Assembly: GCF_013409425.1 (NCBI RefSeq)
Contig: NZ_JACCAC010000001.1
Span: 3,534,001 to 3,598,000 of the forward strand
Direction: 5' to 3'
Source of the DNA: Nocardioides perillae
Lineage (GTDB): Bacteria; Actinomycetota; Actinomycetes; Propionibacteriales; Nocardioidaceae
Length of the DNA: 64,000 nucleotides
The first letter of the stretch is position 1, and every line of letters starts with the position of its first letter. A model generated the notes under the pieces. The model had not been told where the DNA came from, did not search any database, and worked only from the letters and a program-made list of their open reading frames with translations. Below are positions 33,730 to 41,705 of the stretch, in pieces. A program made the translations under genes and the position numbers.

Positions 33730-35501
33730 CCACCCTCCCCCTCGCCCCCTCGATGGCCGCCCCGCTCCTCGCGGGCACCGCCCTCGTCGGCGCCCCCACC
33801 GGCACCGGGCCCGCTCCGGTGACGACCGGCGAGCTCTTCGCCGCCCTCGTCGCCGGCGCCCTCCCCGGCGCCGAGGGGTCGCCGCAGGCCGTCCCCGGCG
33901 CCGAGGGGTCGTGCCCGCGGGTCGAGCAGCCGGCGGGGCCGGGTGTCCAGCCGGCCACCGCGCCGGTCGCACCGCTGCTCGACGGCACCTCCGACGAGCA
34001 CGCGGCCTCGCCGACCTCCTCGGAGCAGCCGGAGCCGACCGCCCCCGCCCTCGAGACCCCGGGGTGGTCGGTCGCCAGCCCGACCCCGGTGGACCCGACC
34101 ACCGCGCCGACCGGCACCGCGACGCCGGCCGTCCGGACCGGGACCGGCCCCGTCGCGGCGACCGCCGCGGTCGACACCACCGCGACCACCGCGACCACCA
34201 CGACCACCTCGACCACCGCCCCGGCCGAGCCCGTCCTGCCCACCGGCCGGCCGGCGTACCTCGACGCAGCCCCCGCCACCCCCGCCACCCCGGCGGCCCC
34301 CGCCACCACCGCCACCCCTGCCACCACCGCCACCCCTGCCACCACCGCCGCTCCTGCCACCACCGCCGCTCCTGCCACCACCGCTGCTCCTGCCACCACC
34401 GCTGCTCCCGCAGCGTCATACGGAACGCACGCAGCTGCGTCTGCACCGCATGACGCAACCGCGACGACCGCCCGCCCCACCGCGGGAGCGTCATCCGCAC
34501 CGCACGCAACTGCGTCCGCACCGCATGACGCAGCTGCGGCGACCCCCACCGTGGCCGCGACCCCGTCGGCCCCCGTCACCCCCGCCACCCCCGCCACCGC
34601 GTCCCAGCAGTACGCCGCCACGCCGGTGCCCCAGGACACCACCGGCGCCGCGCCGAGCACCCCCGCACCGAGCACCCCCGCGCCGAGCACCCCCGCACCG
34701 ACCACCCCCGCGAACCCTGCTGCCACGAACGGTCAGGTCCGGGGGACCGCGGCCGATCAGGTGCCGGGGACCACCGTGGTCCACCCGGCGTCCGAGCGCG
34801 CCGCCACCCAGGACAGCACCACGGGCGAGGCCGCGGCACCGGCGCCCGCCACCTCGGCGAGCACCGCCGCGCAGCCGAGCACGCCGACGTCGACCGCACC
34901 CACCGCCCTCGCCGCACCGGTGGCCCCGACCGCGCCGGCCGCACCCGCGGCAGCCACCGCACCGGCGACGGCACCGCCCGTGGCCGAGCAGGTGCTGCCG
35001 GAGATCGTGCGGCTCGTCAACGCCACCAGCACCGCGACGACCCGACGCGTCACCCTGCAGCTCGCGCCCGAGGCGCTCGGCGACGTCCGCGTCGTGCTGA
35101 GCGTCCGCGACGGCGCGGTGCGGGTGAGCCTCGCCGCCGGGCAGGAGGCCCAGCGCGCCCTGCTCGAGGGCACCCCCGAGCTGCGCCGACTGCTCGAGTC
35201 CACGGGGGTCCCCGACCCCCGCATCGTGGTCCGCGACCTCGCCTCGGCGAGCGCGACCACCCCCACGACCACCTCGACCACCCCCGCGGGGACCACCGGC
35301 CAGCCCGGTGCCCACGCCGACCTGACCGGCCACAGCAGTGGCCAGGAGCAGGCCGGCACCGCGGGCGGACGAGGGGACCAGCACGCAGGGACGCGTGGTG
35401 GCAGCACCGCCAGGGACGGCGACCAGGACGTGACCCCCACCGGGGTGCGTCCGACCGGAACGGCCACGCGAGCCCACCAGGGCCTCGACGTGACCGTGTG
35501 A
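33726..35501 (+). CDS. fliK: Flagellar hook-length control protein FliK
   Basis: 591 residues. A long Ala/Thr/Pro-rich low-complexity ruler region (about 60-420) and a compact C-terminal FliK domain ([20 protein letters not shown], then [20 protein letters not shown]) that switches export specificity. The ruler contains six 18-bp repeats and two in-frame 44-bp palindromes, so hook length could drift with repeat number. GTG 33726 overlaps the hydrolase stop. Confidence 0.88.
   Translation: MTTLPLAPSMAAPLLAGTALVGAPTGTGPAPVTTGELFAALVAGALPGAEGSPQAVPGAEGSCPRVEQPAGPGVQPATAPVAPLLDGTSDEHAASPTSSEQPEPTAPALETPGWSVASPTPVDPTTAPTGTATPAVRTGTGPVAATAAVDTTATTATTTTTSTTAPAEPVLPTGRPAYLDAAPATPATPAAPATTATPATTATPATTAAPATTAAPATTAAPATTAAPAASYGTHAAASAPHDATATTARPTAGASSAPHATASAPHDAAAATPTVAATPSAPVTPATPATASQQYAATPVPQDTTGAAPSTPAPSTPAPSTPAPTTPANPAATNGQVRGTAADQVPGTTVVHPASERAATQDSTTGEAAAPAPATSASTAAQPSTPTSTAPTALAAPVAPTAPAAPAAATAPATAPPVAEQVLPEIVRLVNATSTATTRRVTLQLAPEALGDVRVVLSVRDGAVRVSLAAGQEAQRALLEGTPELRRLLESTGVPDPRIVVRDLASASATTPTTTSTTPAGTTGQPGAHADLTGHSSGQEQAGTAGGRGDQHAGTRGGSTARDGDQDVTPTGVRPTGTATRAHQGLDVTV
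34302..34409 (+). repeat. Six 18-bp tandem repeats in fliK
   Basis: Units begin GCCACCACCGC and encode six-residue steps ATTATP or ATTAAP. A palindromic element follows four bases after the array. A second, shorter Ser-Thr-Pro-Ala-Pro repeat lies near 34665-34712. Confidence 0.9.
34413..34456. repeat. Dispersed palindromic element B, copy 1, inside fliK
   Basis: 44-bp imperfect palindrome: left arm starting GCGTCAT, centre CAG|CTG, right arm ending CCGCATGACGC. Translated in frame, its right part gives SAPHDA. Related copies are at 34488-34531 and 55727-55770. Confidence 0.85.
34488..34531. repeat. Dispersed palindromic element B, copy 2, inside fliK
   Basis: 44-bp palindrome 75 bp after copy 1 (same reading frame), centre CAA|CTG, same arms. 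It again encodes SAPHDA. The two copies and their spacing suggest duplication within fliK. Confidence 0.85.
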
Positions 35502-35511
35502 AGGAGGAGTG

Positions 35512-36018
35512 GTGTCGATCCCGGCAACCGAGGCGGTCACGAGGACCGGTGGGCTCTACGGAGCCACCGGACCGACGGGGACCGAGCCGGCCAACCAGGC
35601 CGACAAGGAGATGTTCCTGCAGCTCCTGGTCGCGCAGATGCGCTACCAGGACCCGATGAACCCGACGGACTCCAGCCAGTTCCTGGCGCAGTCCGCCCAG
35701 TTCACGGCGCTGGAGAAGATGCAGGACGTCGCCGACCAGACCGCGCAGCTGCTGTCGGCCCAGGTGGCCTTCGGCGCGAGCGGCCTGGTGGGTCGTGACG
35801 TCACCTACACGGCCGCCGACGGCAGCACCGTCGCCGGCACCGTGGCCGGGGTGACCTTCGGCGCCGAGGGCCCGACCCTCGACGTCGGCGGGACGAGCGT
35901 GGCGCTCGCGAGCGTCCAGTCCGTCACCGCGGGATCGACCACTCCGCCCTCCGGCACCTCCGGCACCTCCGGCACCGCACCCTCGTCCAGCTCGTCCACC
36001 ACGTCCCCGACGGCCTGA
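35512..36018 (+). CDS. flgD: Flagellar hook scaffold protein FlgD
   Basis: 168 residues. Core ADKEMFLQLLVAQMRYQDPM and QSAQFTALEKMQDVADQTAQ is the FlgD N-terminal motif; the C-terminal beta domain is short and ends in a Ser/Thr/Gly tail. GTG 35512 is chosen over the adjacent GTG 35509 because AAGGAGG (35501-35507) is too close to the latter. It caps the growing hook. Confidence 0.92.
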   Translation: MSIPATEAVTRTGGLYGATGPTGTEPANQADKEMFLQLLVAQMRYQDPMNPTDSSQFLAQSAQFTALEKMQDVADQTAQLLSAQVAFGASGLVGRDVTYTAADGSTVAGTVAGVTFGAEGPTLDVGGTSVALASVQSVTAGSTTPPSGTSGTSGTAPSSSSSTTSPTA

Positions 36019-36041
36019 GCCGTCCTCCGAGAGGAACTCCC

Positions 36042-36896
36042 GTGCTCCGTTCGCTCTTCGCCGGCATCTCCGGCCTCCGCGTCAACCAGACCATGCTCGA
36101 CGTGACCGGCAACAACATCGCCAACGCCAACACGACCGGCTTCAAGGCCTCCAGCACCGTCTTCCAGGACACGCTGAGCCAGATGCTCACCGCGCCCTCG
36201 GCCGCCAACGACGCCCGCGGCGGCACCAACCCGGTGCAGGTCGGCCTCGGTGTGCAGGTCGGCGCCATCGCGACCAACCTCGGTCAGGGCTCCGCCCAGA
36301 CCACCGGCCGCGCGACCGACCTGATGATCCAGGGCGACGGCCTCTTCGTGGTCCGCAAGGGCCAGGAGCAGCTCTACACCCGCGCCGGCGCCTTCACCTT
36401 CGACGAGACCGGTGCCCTGGTGACCCCCAGCGGCAGCCGCGTGCAGGGCTACGCACTCGACGCCGACGGCGCCGTGAGCGGCGACCTCATCGACATCACC
36501 CTCGACACCTCGGCGCTCGAGCCGCCGGTCGAGGACGGCGTCCAGCTCACGTCGTACAACGTCGGCTCCGACGGCACCCTGCGGGGCATCTTCTCCGACG
36601 GCATCCAGCGCGACATGGCGAAGCTGGCCCTGGCCGACTTCAACAACCCCAACGGCCTGGAGAAGGTCGGCGAGACCTCCTTCCGCGCCTCCGCCAACTC
36701 CGGCGCCGTGCAGCTCGGCGTGGCCGGCGAGGGTCGCCGCGGCACCCTCATCGCCGGTGCGCTCGAGATGAGCAACGTGGACCTCGCCGCCGAGTTCACC
36801 AACCTGATCCTCGCGCAGCGCGGCTTCCAGGCGAGCTCGCGCGTCATCACCACCTCGGACTCCGTGCTCGAGGAGCTCGTCAACATCAAGCGCTGA
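36042..36896 (+). CDS. flgE: Flagellar hook protein FlgE (FlgE/F/G family)
   Basis: 284 residues. LRSLFAGISGLRVNQTMLDV, TGNNIANANTTGFKASSTVF and the C-terminal SNVDLAAEFTNLILAQRGFQ with TTSDSVLEELVNIK are hook/rod features. It is about two thirds the length of enteric FlgE, close to FlgG size, and is the only FlgE/F/G-type gene in the window. Position after fliK-flgD supports hook protein. Confidence 0.9.
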   Translation: MLRSLFAGISGLRVNQTMLDVTGNNIANANTTGFKASSTVFQDTLSQMLTAPSAANDARGGTNPVQVGLGVQVGAIATNLGQGSAQTTGRATDLMIQGDGLFVVRKGQEQLYTRAGAFTFDETGALVTPSGSRVQGYALDADGAVSGDLIDITLDTSALEPPVEDGVQLTSYNVGSDGTLRGIFSDGIQRDMAKLALADFNNPNGLEKVGETSFRASANSGAVQLGVAGEGRRGTLIAGALEMSNVDLAAEFTNLILAQRGFQASSRVITTSDSVLEELVNIKR

Positions 36897-36909
36897 CCCC
36901 GCCCGCGCC

Positions 36910-36941
36910 GGGCCCGTCGCCGCCACCGTGGCGGCGGGCCC
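36910..36941 (+). terminator. Hairpin after flgE
   Basis: GGGCCC, a three-base bulge, GCCGCCA, loop CCG, TGGCGGC, GGGCCC. GC-rich stem without a T-run, directly after the last gene of the flgB operon and before the next promoter. Confidence 0.65.
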
Positions 36942-36968
36942 GTGCCCGGTGCGGAACCCCCAGAAGAC

Positions 36969-36996
36969 CTCAAGTCCGCGGTCGCCAGGCCGAAGG
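36969..36996 (+). promoter_or_regulatory. FliA-type promoter of flbD-motA-motB-fliL
   Basis: CTCA (36969-36972), 16 bases, GCCGAAGG (36989-36996), 53 bases before the flbD start. No DosR-like box is found at 26 or 37 bases upstream. Confidence 0.75.
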
Positions 36997-37049
36997 ACAC
37001 CCTGTCAGGGCCACGGACGGCCCGATACGACGCACAAGGACGGTGCTGC

Positions 37050-37346
37050 ATGATCACGCTCACGCGCCTCTCGGGCTCGGTGTTCGCGCTGAACTCCGAC
37101 CTGATCGAGCGCATCGACGCCACCCCCGACACGGTCATCTCGCTGGTCGACGGCAAGAAGTACGTCGTGGCCGAGGGCCTCGAGGACGTCGTCGAGCTGA
37201 TCCGCCGGCACCGCGGCGAGATCGTCGCCCGCAGCGCCTACGTGCCCGTCGGCGTCACCGCCGACGACGAGCCGGCGCCGCCCCGCCTGGCCAGCGTCGC
37301 CGCGCTGCGGCCGGCCGACGCCCGCTCCTGCCGCGGGGAGGCGTGA
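37050..37346 (+). CDS. flbD: FlbD/SwrD family flagellar protein
   Basis: 98 residues. MITLTRLSGSVFALNSDLIE and DTVISLVDGKKYVVAEGLED, then VVELIRRHRGEIVARSA, match the small FlbD/SwrD family usually found just before motA and reported to support motor power. The last 30 residues are an unrelated extension. Stop overlaps motA. Confidence 0.92.
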   Translation: MITLTRLSGSVFALNSDLIERIDATPDTVISLVDGKKYVVAEGLEDVVELIRRHRGEIVARSAYVPVGVTADDEPAPPRLASVAALRPADARSCRGEA

Positions 37347-38113
37347 TGGACCCGGCACCCGCGATCGGGATCGTCCTGGGCTTCGTCGTCATCATCACGG
37401 CGAACGTCCTCGAGGGCGGCAACCCGGCCAACATGATCCTGCTGCCGCCGATGCTGCTGGTCTTCGGCACCACCTTCTTCATCACCATGGCCGGCGGCAC
37501 GGTCGCGGACATGAAGGCCGCCATGGCCGGGGCGAAGAAGGCCTTCACCGGGGGCGTGCCCAAGGGCGACGCGATCGTCGACAACGTTGTGACCCTGGCC
37601 GACAAGGCCCGCCGCGAGGGCCTGCTGGCCCTGGAGGACTCGCTCAAGAACGTCGACGACCCCTTCCTGGTCAAGGGCGTCACCCTCGCGATCGACGGCA
37701 CCGACCCCGAGGAGGTCCGCGACATCCTCGAGGCCGAGGTGCAGGCGAAGAAGTCGGCCGACAAGCAGGCCGCGAAGTTCTTCAGCGACGCCGGCGCCTA
37801 CGCCCCGACCGTCGGCATCATCGGCACCGTCATGGGCCTGGTGCACGTGCTGGAGAACCTCGCCCAGCCCGAGGAGCTCGGCCACCTCATCGCCGCCGCC
37901 TTCCTCGCCACCCTGTGGGGCGTCGCCTCGGCCAACGTCATCTTCCTGCCGCTCGGCAACCGCCTGAAGCGGCTCAGCGAGCTCGAGGTCAACCAGATGG
38001 AGGTGACGATCGAGGGCGTCGCCGCCATCCAGGCCGGCTCCAACCCGCGCGTGATCGCCGCCAAGCTCAAGTCGCTGCTCCCCGCGGGCTCCGTCGCCGA
38101 GGAAGCGGCCTGA
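37346..38113 (+). CDS. motA: Flagellar stator protein MotA
   Basis: 255 residues, four membrane helices (about 5-24, 33-52, 150-172, 183-205) with the large cytoplasmic loop between helices 2 and 3. AGAYAPTVGIIGTVMGLVHV and LATLWGVASANVIFLPLGNR are MotA hallmarks. Starts in the flbD stop; motB follows after one base. Confidence 0.96.
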   Translation: MDPAPAIGIVLGFVVIITANVLEGGNPANMILLPPMLLVFGTTFFITMAGGTVADMKAAMAGAKKAFTGGVPKGDAIVDNVVTLADKARREGLLALEDSLKNVDDPFLVKGVTLAIDGTDPEEVRDILEAEVQAKKSADKQAAKFFSDAGAYAPTVGIIGTVMGLVHVLENLAQPEELGHLIAAAFLATLWGVASANVIFLPLGNRLKRLSELEVNQMEVTIEGVAAIQAGSNPRVIAAKLKSLLPAGSVAEEAA

Positions 38114-38114
38114 C

Positions 38115-39134
38115 GTGTCCGGGCACGGCGGGGGCGGTCGCCGCCCCAAGAAGCACGACGAGGAGGAGCACGAGAACCACGAGCGGTGGCTCGTGACCTA
38201 CGCCGACATGGTCACGCTGCTCATGGTGCTCTTCATCGTGATGTTCGCGATGAGCTCGGTGGACCAGAAGAAGTTCAACGAGCTCAAGTCGGGCCTCGCC
38301 GCCGGCTTCGGCGACAGCACCTCGGTGCTCGTCGGGTCGGAGTCGATCCTCGACCAGCCGGGCAGCGCCGGCATCGAGTCCTTCACCCCGTCGACCACCA
38401 CCGGCATGAGCCCGCGGGAGTCGCAGCTGGTCGACGAGGCCGTCAACACCGCCGCCGCGCAGGCCGCCCAACGGCAGTACGCCGAGGCGGCCGCCGAGGC
38501 GGGCCGGCTCGAGGAGGTCGCGGAGCGCGTGGGCAAGGCCTTGCGCGAGCACGGCCTGGGCGACGACGTGCAGGCCACGATCGACGAGCGCGGCCTCGTG
38601 CTCAGCCTCGTGAGCAAGCACGTGGTGTTCGAGCCCAACCTGGCGAGCCTCAGCCCGCGCGGCCGCGAGGTCGTCGACACCCTCGCCCCGGTGCTGCGCG
38701 ACCTGCCCGACCCGCTCCAGGTCGACGGCCACACCAACCAGGTCAAGGTGAAGCCGAAGTACTACCCCACCGACTGGGAGCTCTCCGCCGCCCGCGCCGT
38801 CACCGTGCTGCGCCACCTCACCGAGCAGTGGGACCTGCCGCCCGCGCGACTGCGCGCCTCGGCCTACGGCGCGGAGAAGCCCCTCGTCGACCCCCGCGAG
38901 CCCGGCTCACAGGCCGTCAACAAGCGCGTCGACATCGTCGTGCTCTCCGACGTGCCCCCCGAGGTCCGCGCCCTGCTCGACGACGTGGTGCGCGACCGGG
39001 TCACCCGCGCCGCGACCCGCCCCGCGCCGGGCACCGAGGAGGCCGCGGAGCGGGCCGCCCAGACCACCGACACCGAGACCACCGAGACCACCGAGACCGC
39101 CGACGCGGCCGAGCACGCCGAAGGAGCCCACTGA
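38115..39134 (+). CDS. motB: Flagellar stator protein MotB
   Basis: 339 residues. Charged N-terminus, one membrane helix (about 28-46) with the ion-carrying Asp31 in TYADMVTLLMVLFIVMF, a plug/linker, and an OmpA-like peptidoglycan-binding domain (DGHTNQVKVKPKYYPTDWEL, AVNKRVDIVVL). The C-terminal tail is Glu/Thr-rich (TETTETTETADAAEH). Ion type cannot be decided safely. Confidence 0.96.
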   Translation: MSGHGGGGRRPKKHDEEEHENHERWLVTYADMVTLLMVLFIVMFAMSSVDQKKFNELKSGLAAGFGDSTSVLVGSESILDQPGSAGIESFTPSTTTGMSPRESQLVDEAVNTAAAQAAQRQYAEAAAEAGRLEEVAERVGKALREHGLGDDVQATIDERGLVLSLVSKHVVFEPNLASLSPRGREVVDTLAPVLRDLPDPLQVDGHTNQVKVKPKYYPTDWELSAARAVTVLRHLTEQWDLPPARLRASAYGAEKPLVDPREPGSQAVNKRVDIVVLSDVPPEVRALLDDVVRDRVTRAATRPAPGTEEAAERAAQTTDTETTETTETADAAEHAEGAH

Positions 39135-39580
39135 TGACCATCACCGCCATGCCCGGCGCCCCCGCCGGCGACGCCGCGCCGGAGGAGAAGAAGGGCGGCA
39201 AGAAGAAGCTGGTCATCGTCGTCGTGCTGCTGGCCGTGCTCGGCGGCGCGGGCTACTGGTTCTTCCTCAAGCCCTCCGGTCCCCCGCCGCCGCCGGAGCC
39301 CGGAGAGGTCACCGCCCTCGAGCCGATCCAGGTCAACCTGGCCGGCGGCCACTTCCTGCGCATCGGCATCGCGCTGCAGGCGACGACGACCGTGGCCCAC
39401 GACGTCGAGGGCAGCAAGGCGCTGGACGCGGTCATCCACGTCTACAGCGGCAAGAAGCTCGAGGAGGTCATGGCCCCCAAGGAGCGCGAGCACCTCAAGG
39501 AGGAGCTGAAGAAGGAGGTCGACCACCTCTACCACGGCGACGTGATGGACGTGTACCTGACCGAGTACGTCGCACAGTGA
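39134..39580 (+). CDS. fliL: Flagellar basal body protein FliL
   Basis: 148 residues: one membrane helix (about 26-46, LVIVVVLLAVLGGAGYWFFL), a proline-rich linker and a periplasmic-side domain ending in DVMDVYLTEYVAQ, typical of the stomatin-like FliL fold around the stator. ATG overlaps the motB stop. Confidence 0.93.
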   Translation: MTITAMPGAPAGDAAPEEKKGGKKKLVIVVVLLAVLGGAGYWFFLKPSGPPPPPEPGEVTALEPIQVNLAGGHFLRIGIALQATTTVAHDVEGSKALDAVIHVYSGKKLEEVMAPKEREHLKEELKKEVDHLYHGDVMDVYLTEYVAQ

Positions 39581-39650
39581 GCCCGGGGAGCGCCCGCTCC
39601 CCGGCACCTCTCCCACACACCTGGCCCCCTGACCGATCGGCCGGCGCGCC

Positions 39651-39664
39651 GGGACCTCCGTCCC
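39651..39664 (+). promoter_or_regulatory. DosR-like box upstream of fliM
   Basis: GGGACCTCCGTCCC, identical to the flgB box and followed by the same GAC. It ends exactly 26 bases before the CTCA of the fliM promoter. Confidence 0.65.
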
Positions 39665-39690
39665 GACTCCGCCGACCGCCGGCGTTCCCG

Positions 39691-39718
39691 CTCAGGTGCC
39701 CCCACCGGGGGCCGATAC
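39691..39718 (+). promoter_or_regulatory. FliA-type promoter of the fliM operon
   Basis: CTCA (39691-39694), 16 bases, GCCGATAC (39711-39718). Only eight bases separate it from GTG 39727, and there is no ribosome site, so the fliM message is probably leaderless. Confidence 0.78.
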
Positions 39719-39726
39719 GTGCCCTC

Positions 39727-40671
39727 GTGACGACGATGGCGACCCCGGCGGCCGTGCCTGCACGCGCCGACGCGTCCCGTCGCACCGGCGCGCCGGTCGG
39801 CTACGACTTCCGCCGACCCATCCAGCTCTCGCGCGAGCACTCGCGCATCCTGCAGCTGTCCTTCGACGGCTTCGCGCGGCAGGCCACGCAGGTCTTCACC
39901 TCGGCGCTGCGCACCGTCTGCTCGGTGTCGATGGCCAGCATCGACCAGCTGACCTACAGCGAGTACGTCGACTCGCTCGACGCCACGACGTACATGACCC
40001 TGTGCACCGTCGACCCGATGCCGGGCCGCGGGGTGCTGGAGGTGCCGCTGCCCGCGGTCATGTCGTGCGTCGACCACATGCTCGGCGGCCCCGGCTCCGA
40101 CACCCAGCCGCTGCGGCCGCTGACCGAGATCGAGACCGGCGTCATCAGCGGCGTGATCGCCCGCCTCTTCTCCGAGATGCGCTACTCCCTCGCCGGCCTG
40201 GTGCCGATCGAGCCCGAGATCGTGGGCACGGAGTACAGCCCGCAGTTCGCGCAGGCGGCCGGCGCGGCCGACGTCATGGTCGTCGTCTCGCTCGAGCTGC
40301 GCATCGGCCAGCGCGCCCACCGGCTCACCGTGTGCCTGCCCTTCAGCGGCCTGCACCCCCACCTGACCGCGGCGGCCGCGCCGGCGCCGGTCTCCGAGCG
40401 GGAGCGGGCCCAGCGCGACCGGGCCGCCGCCCTGCTCCGCGAGCGGTTCACCACCGTCCCGGTGGACGTGACGGTGCGGCTGCGGCCGACGCCGGTCGCG
40501 CCCGAGGTGCTCGCCGCCCTCGTCCCGGGCGGCGTGGTCCGCCTGGGCCACCCCGCCTCCGCCCCGCTCGACGTCGTCGTCGACGGCACCACCTTCGCCC
40601 ACGCGTCCGCCGGCGCGCGGGGCCCCCGCCTGGCCGCCCTCATCGTGGGCGAACCCGAGGAGACCGCATGA
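39727..40671 (+). CDS. fliM: Flagellar motor switch protein FliM
   Basis: 314 residues. YDFRRPIQLSREHSRILQLS opens the middle domain, with LSFDGFARQATQVFTSALRT and MLGGPGSDTQPLRPLTEIET; a C-terminal SpoA-like domain follows (PTPVAPEVLAALVPGGVVRL). The usual N-terminal CheY-P-binding LSQxEID motif is not visible in the Ala-rich first 18 residues. GTG 39727 is taken as a leaderless start; ATG 39736 is the alternative. Stop overlaps fliN. Confidence 0.93.
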   Translation: MTTMATPAAVPARADASRRTGAPVGYDFRRPIQLSREHSRILQLSFDGFARQATQVFTSALRTVCSVSMASIDQLTYSEYVDSLDATTYMTLCTVDPMPGRGVLEVPLPAVMSCVDHMLGGPGSDTQPLRPLTEIETGVISGVIARLFSEMRYSLAGLVPIEPEIVGTEYSPQFAQAAGAADVMVVVSLELRIGQRAHRLTVCLPFSGLHPHLTAAAAPAPVSERERAQRDRAAALLRERFTTVPVDVTVRLRPTPVAPEVLAALVPGGVVRLGHPASAPLDVVVDGTTFAHASAGARGPRLAALIVGEPEETA

Positions 40672-41702
40672 GCGACGCCACCGACCCGACCGCAGGGCCG
40701 GGCCTCGACCCCGCCCTCGCCCTGGCGACCGAGGCGGCCACCGCCGCCGCGGCGGTGCTCCCGGCCGCCGAGCCGCTCGCCGCCGTCGGCGCGCAGCCCG
40801 GCACCGAGCACGTCACCGCCGCCTTCGCCGGCGCGGCCATCGCCACCGTCGAGGGCACCCTGTCCGGCGGGGCCGGGCGGGTCGCCGTGCTCGTGGGCGC
40901 CGACCTGGTCGAGGCGCTGGCCTCCAGCCCGCTCGGCGGCCTCGACCTCGCCGCCGCGACGCAGCCCGCCCTGGACGCTGCCGCGGCGGCGCTCGGCGGC
41001 AGCGCGACCGCCGCCCAGCAGGTCGACCTCAGCCTCGTCCTCGCCGACCTCGGCGCCCCCTTCACCGCCGTGCCGCTGGTCGGCTCCGGCATCGCCGCCG
41101 CGCTCCTGGTCACCGACACCCTGCTGCCGGGCGCGCCTGCGGCCGACGTGCCGGTGGTCGCCGCGGGGGTCCCCGTGGTCGACGCCACCGGCGCCGAGGT
41201 CGCCGCGGGTCGGCCCGTGGTCGACGCCACCGCCGCCCAGGTCGCGGCGGGCCAGCCCGTGGTCGACGCCGCCGCCCCGGTGACGGCCGGGCAGCCGGTC
41301 GCGCCTGCCGCGGCGTACGCCCCGCCCGTCGCCCAGCCCGCCGCCCAGCCCGTCGCGCCTCAGCCCGCGATGGCCGGTGTCGGCGGCTACGCCGGCAACG
41401 CCCCCGTCCAGGCCGTGCACCACGCGCCGGGCTCCGGCGGCGGCCTGGTGCCGCGCCGCGGCATCGAGATGCTGCACGGCGTCGACATGGAGGTCACCGT
41501 CGAGCTCGGCCGGACCCGGATGACCGTGCGCGACCTGCTCGCGCTCGCCCCGGGTGCCGTGCTCGAGCTCGACCGGGCCGCGGGCTCGCCCGCCGACCTC
41601 CTGGTCAACGGTCGCCTGATCGCCCGCGGCGAGGTCGTCGTGGTCGACGAGGACTTCGGCTTGCGGATCACCGAGATCCTCGACGACAGCGTCGGCGGCT
41701 GA
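40668..41702 (+). CDS. fliN: FliN/FliY-type motor switch protein
   Basis: 344 residues, much longer than classic FliN. The C-terminal SpoA domain (LHGVDMEVTVELGRTRMTVR, LALAPGAVLELDRAAGSPAD, NGRLIARGEVVVVDEDFGLR) is clear. The N-terminal 150 residues resemble the CheC-like half of FliY, but the ExxN phosphatase motifs are not seen. A repeated Val-Asp-Ala/Ala-Gly-Gln linker joins the parts. It forms the C-ring with FliM. Confidence 0.93.
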   Translation: MSDATDPTAGPGLDPALALATEAATAAAAVLPAAEPLAAVGAQPGTEHVTAAFAGAAIATVEGTLSGGAGRVAVLVGADLVEALASSPLGGLDLAAATQPALDAAAAALGGSATAAQQVDLSLVLADLGAPFTAVPLVGSGIAAALLVTDTLLPGAPAADVPVVAAGVPVVDATGAEVAAGRPVVDATAAQVAAGQPVVDAAAPVTAGQPVAPAAAYAPPVAQPAAQPVAPQPAMAGVGGYAGNAPVQAVHHAPGSGGGLVPRRGIEMLHGVDMEVTVELGRTRMTVRDLLALAPGAVLELDRAAGSPADLLVNGRLIARGEVVVVDEDFGLRITEILDDSVGG

Positions 41703-41705
41703 CCC

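Noticed and set aside
34302..34531. Pseudogene or insertion breaking fliK
   Set aside because: Repeats and palindromes keep the frame, and an intact FliK C-terminal domain follows.
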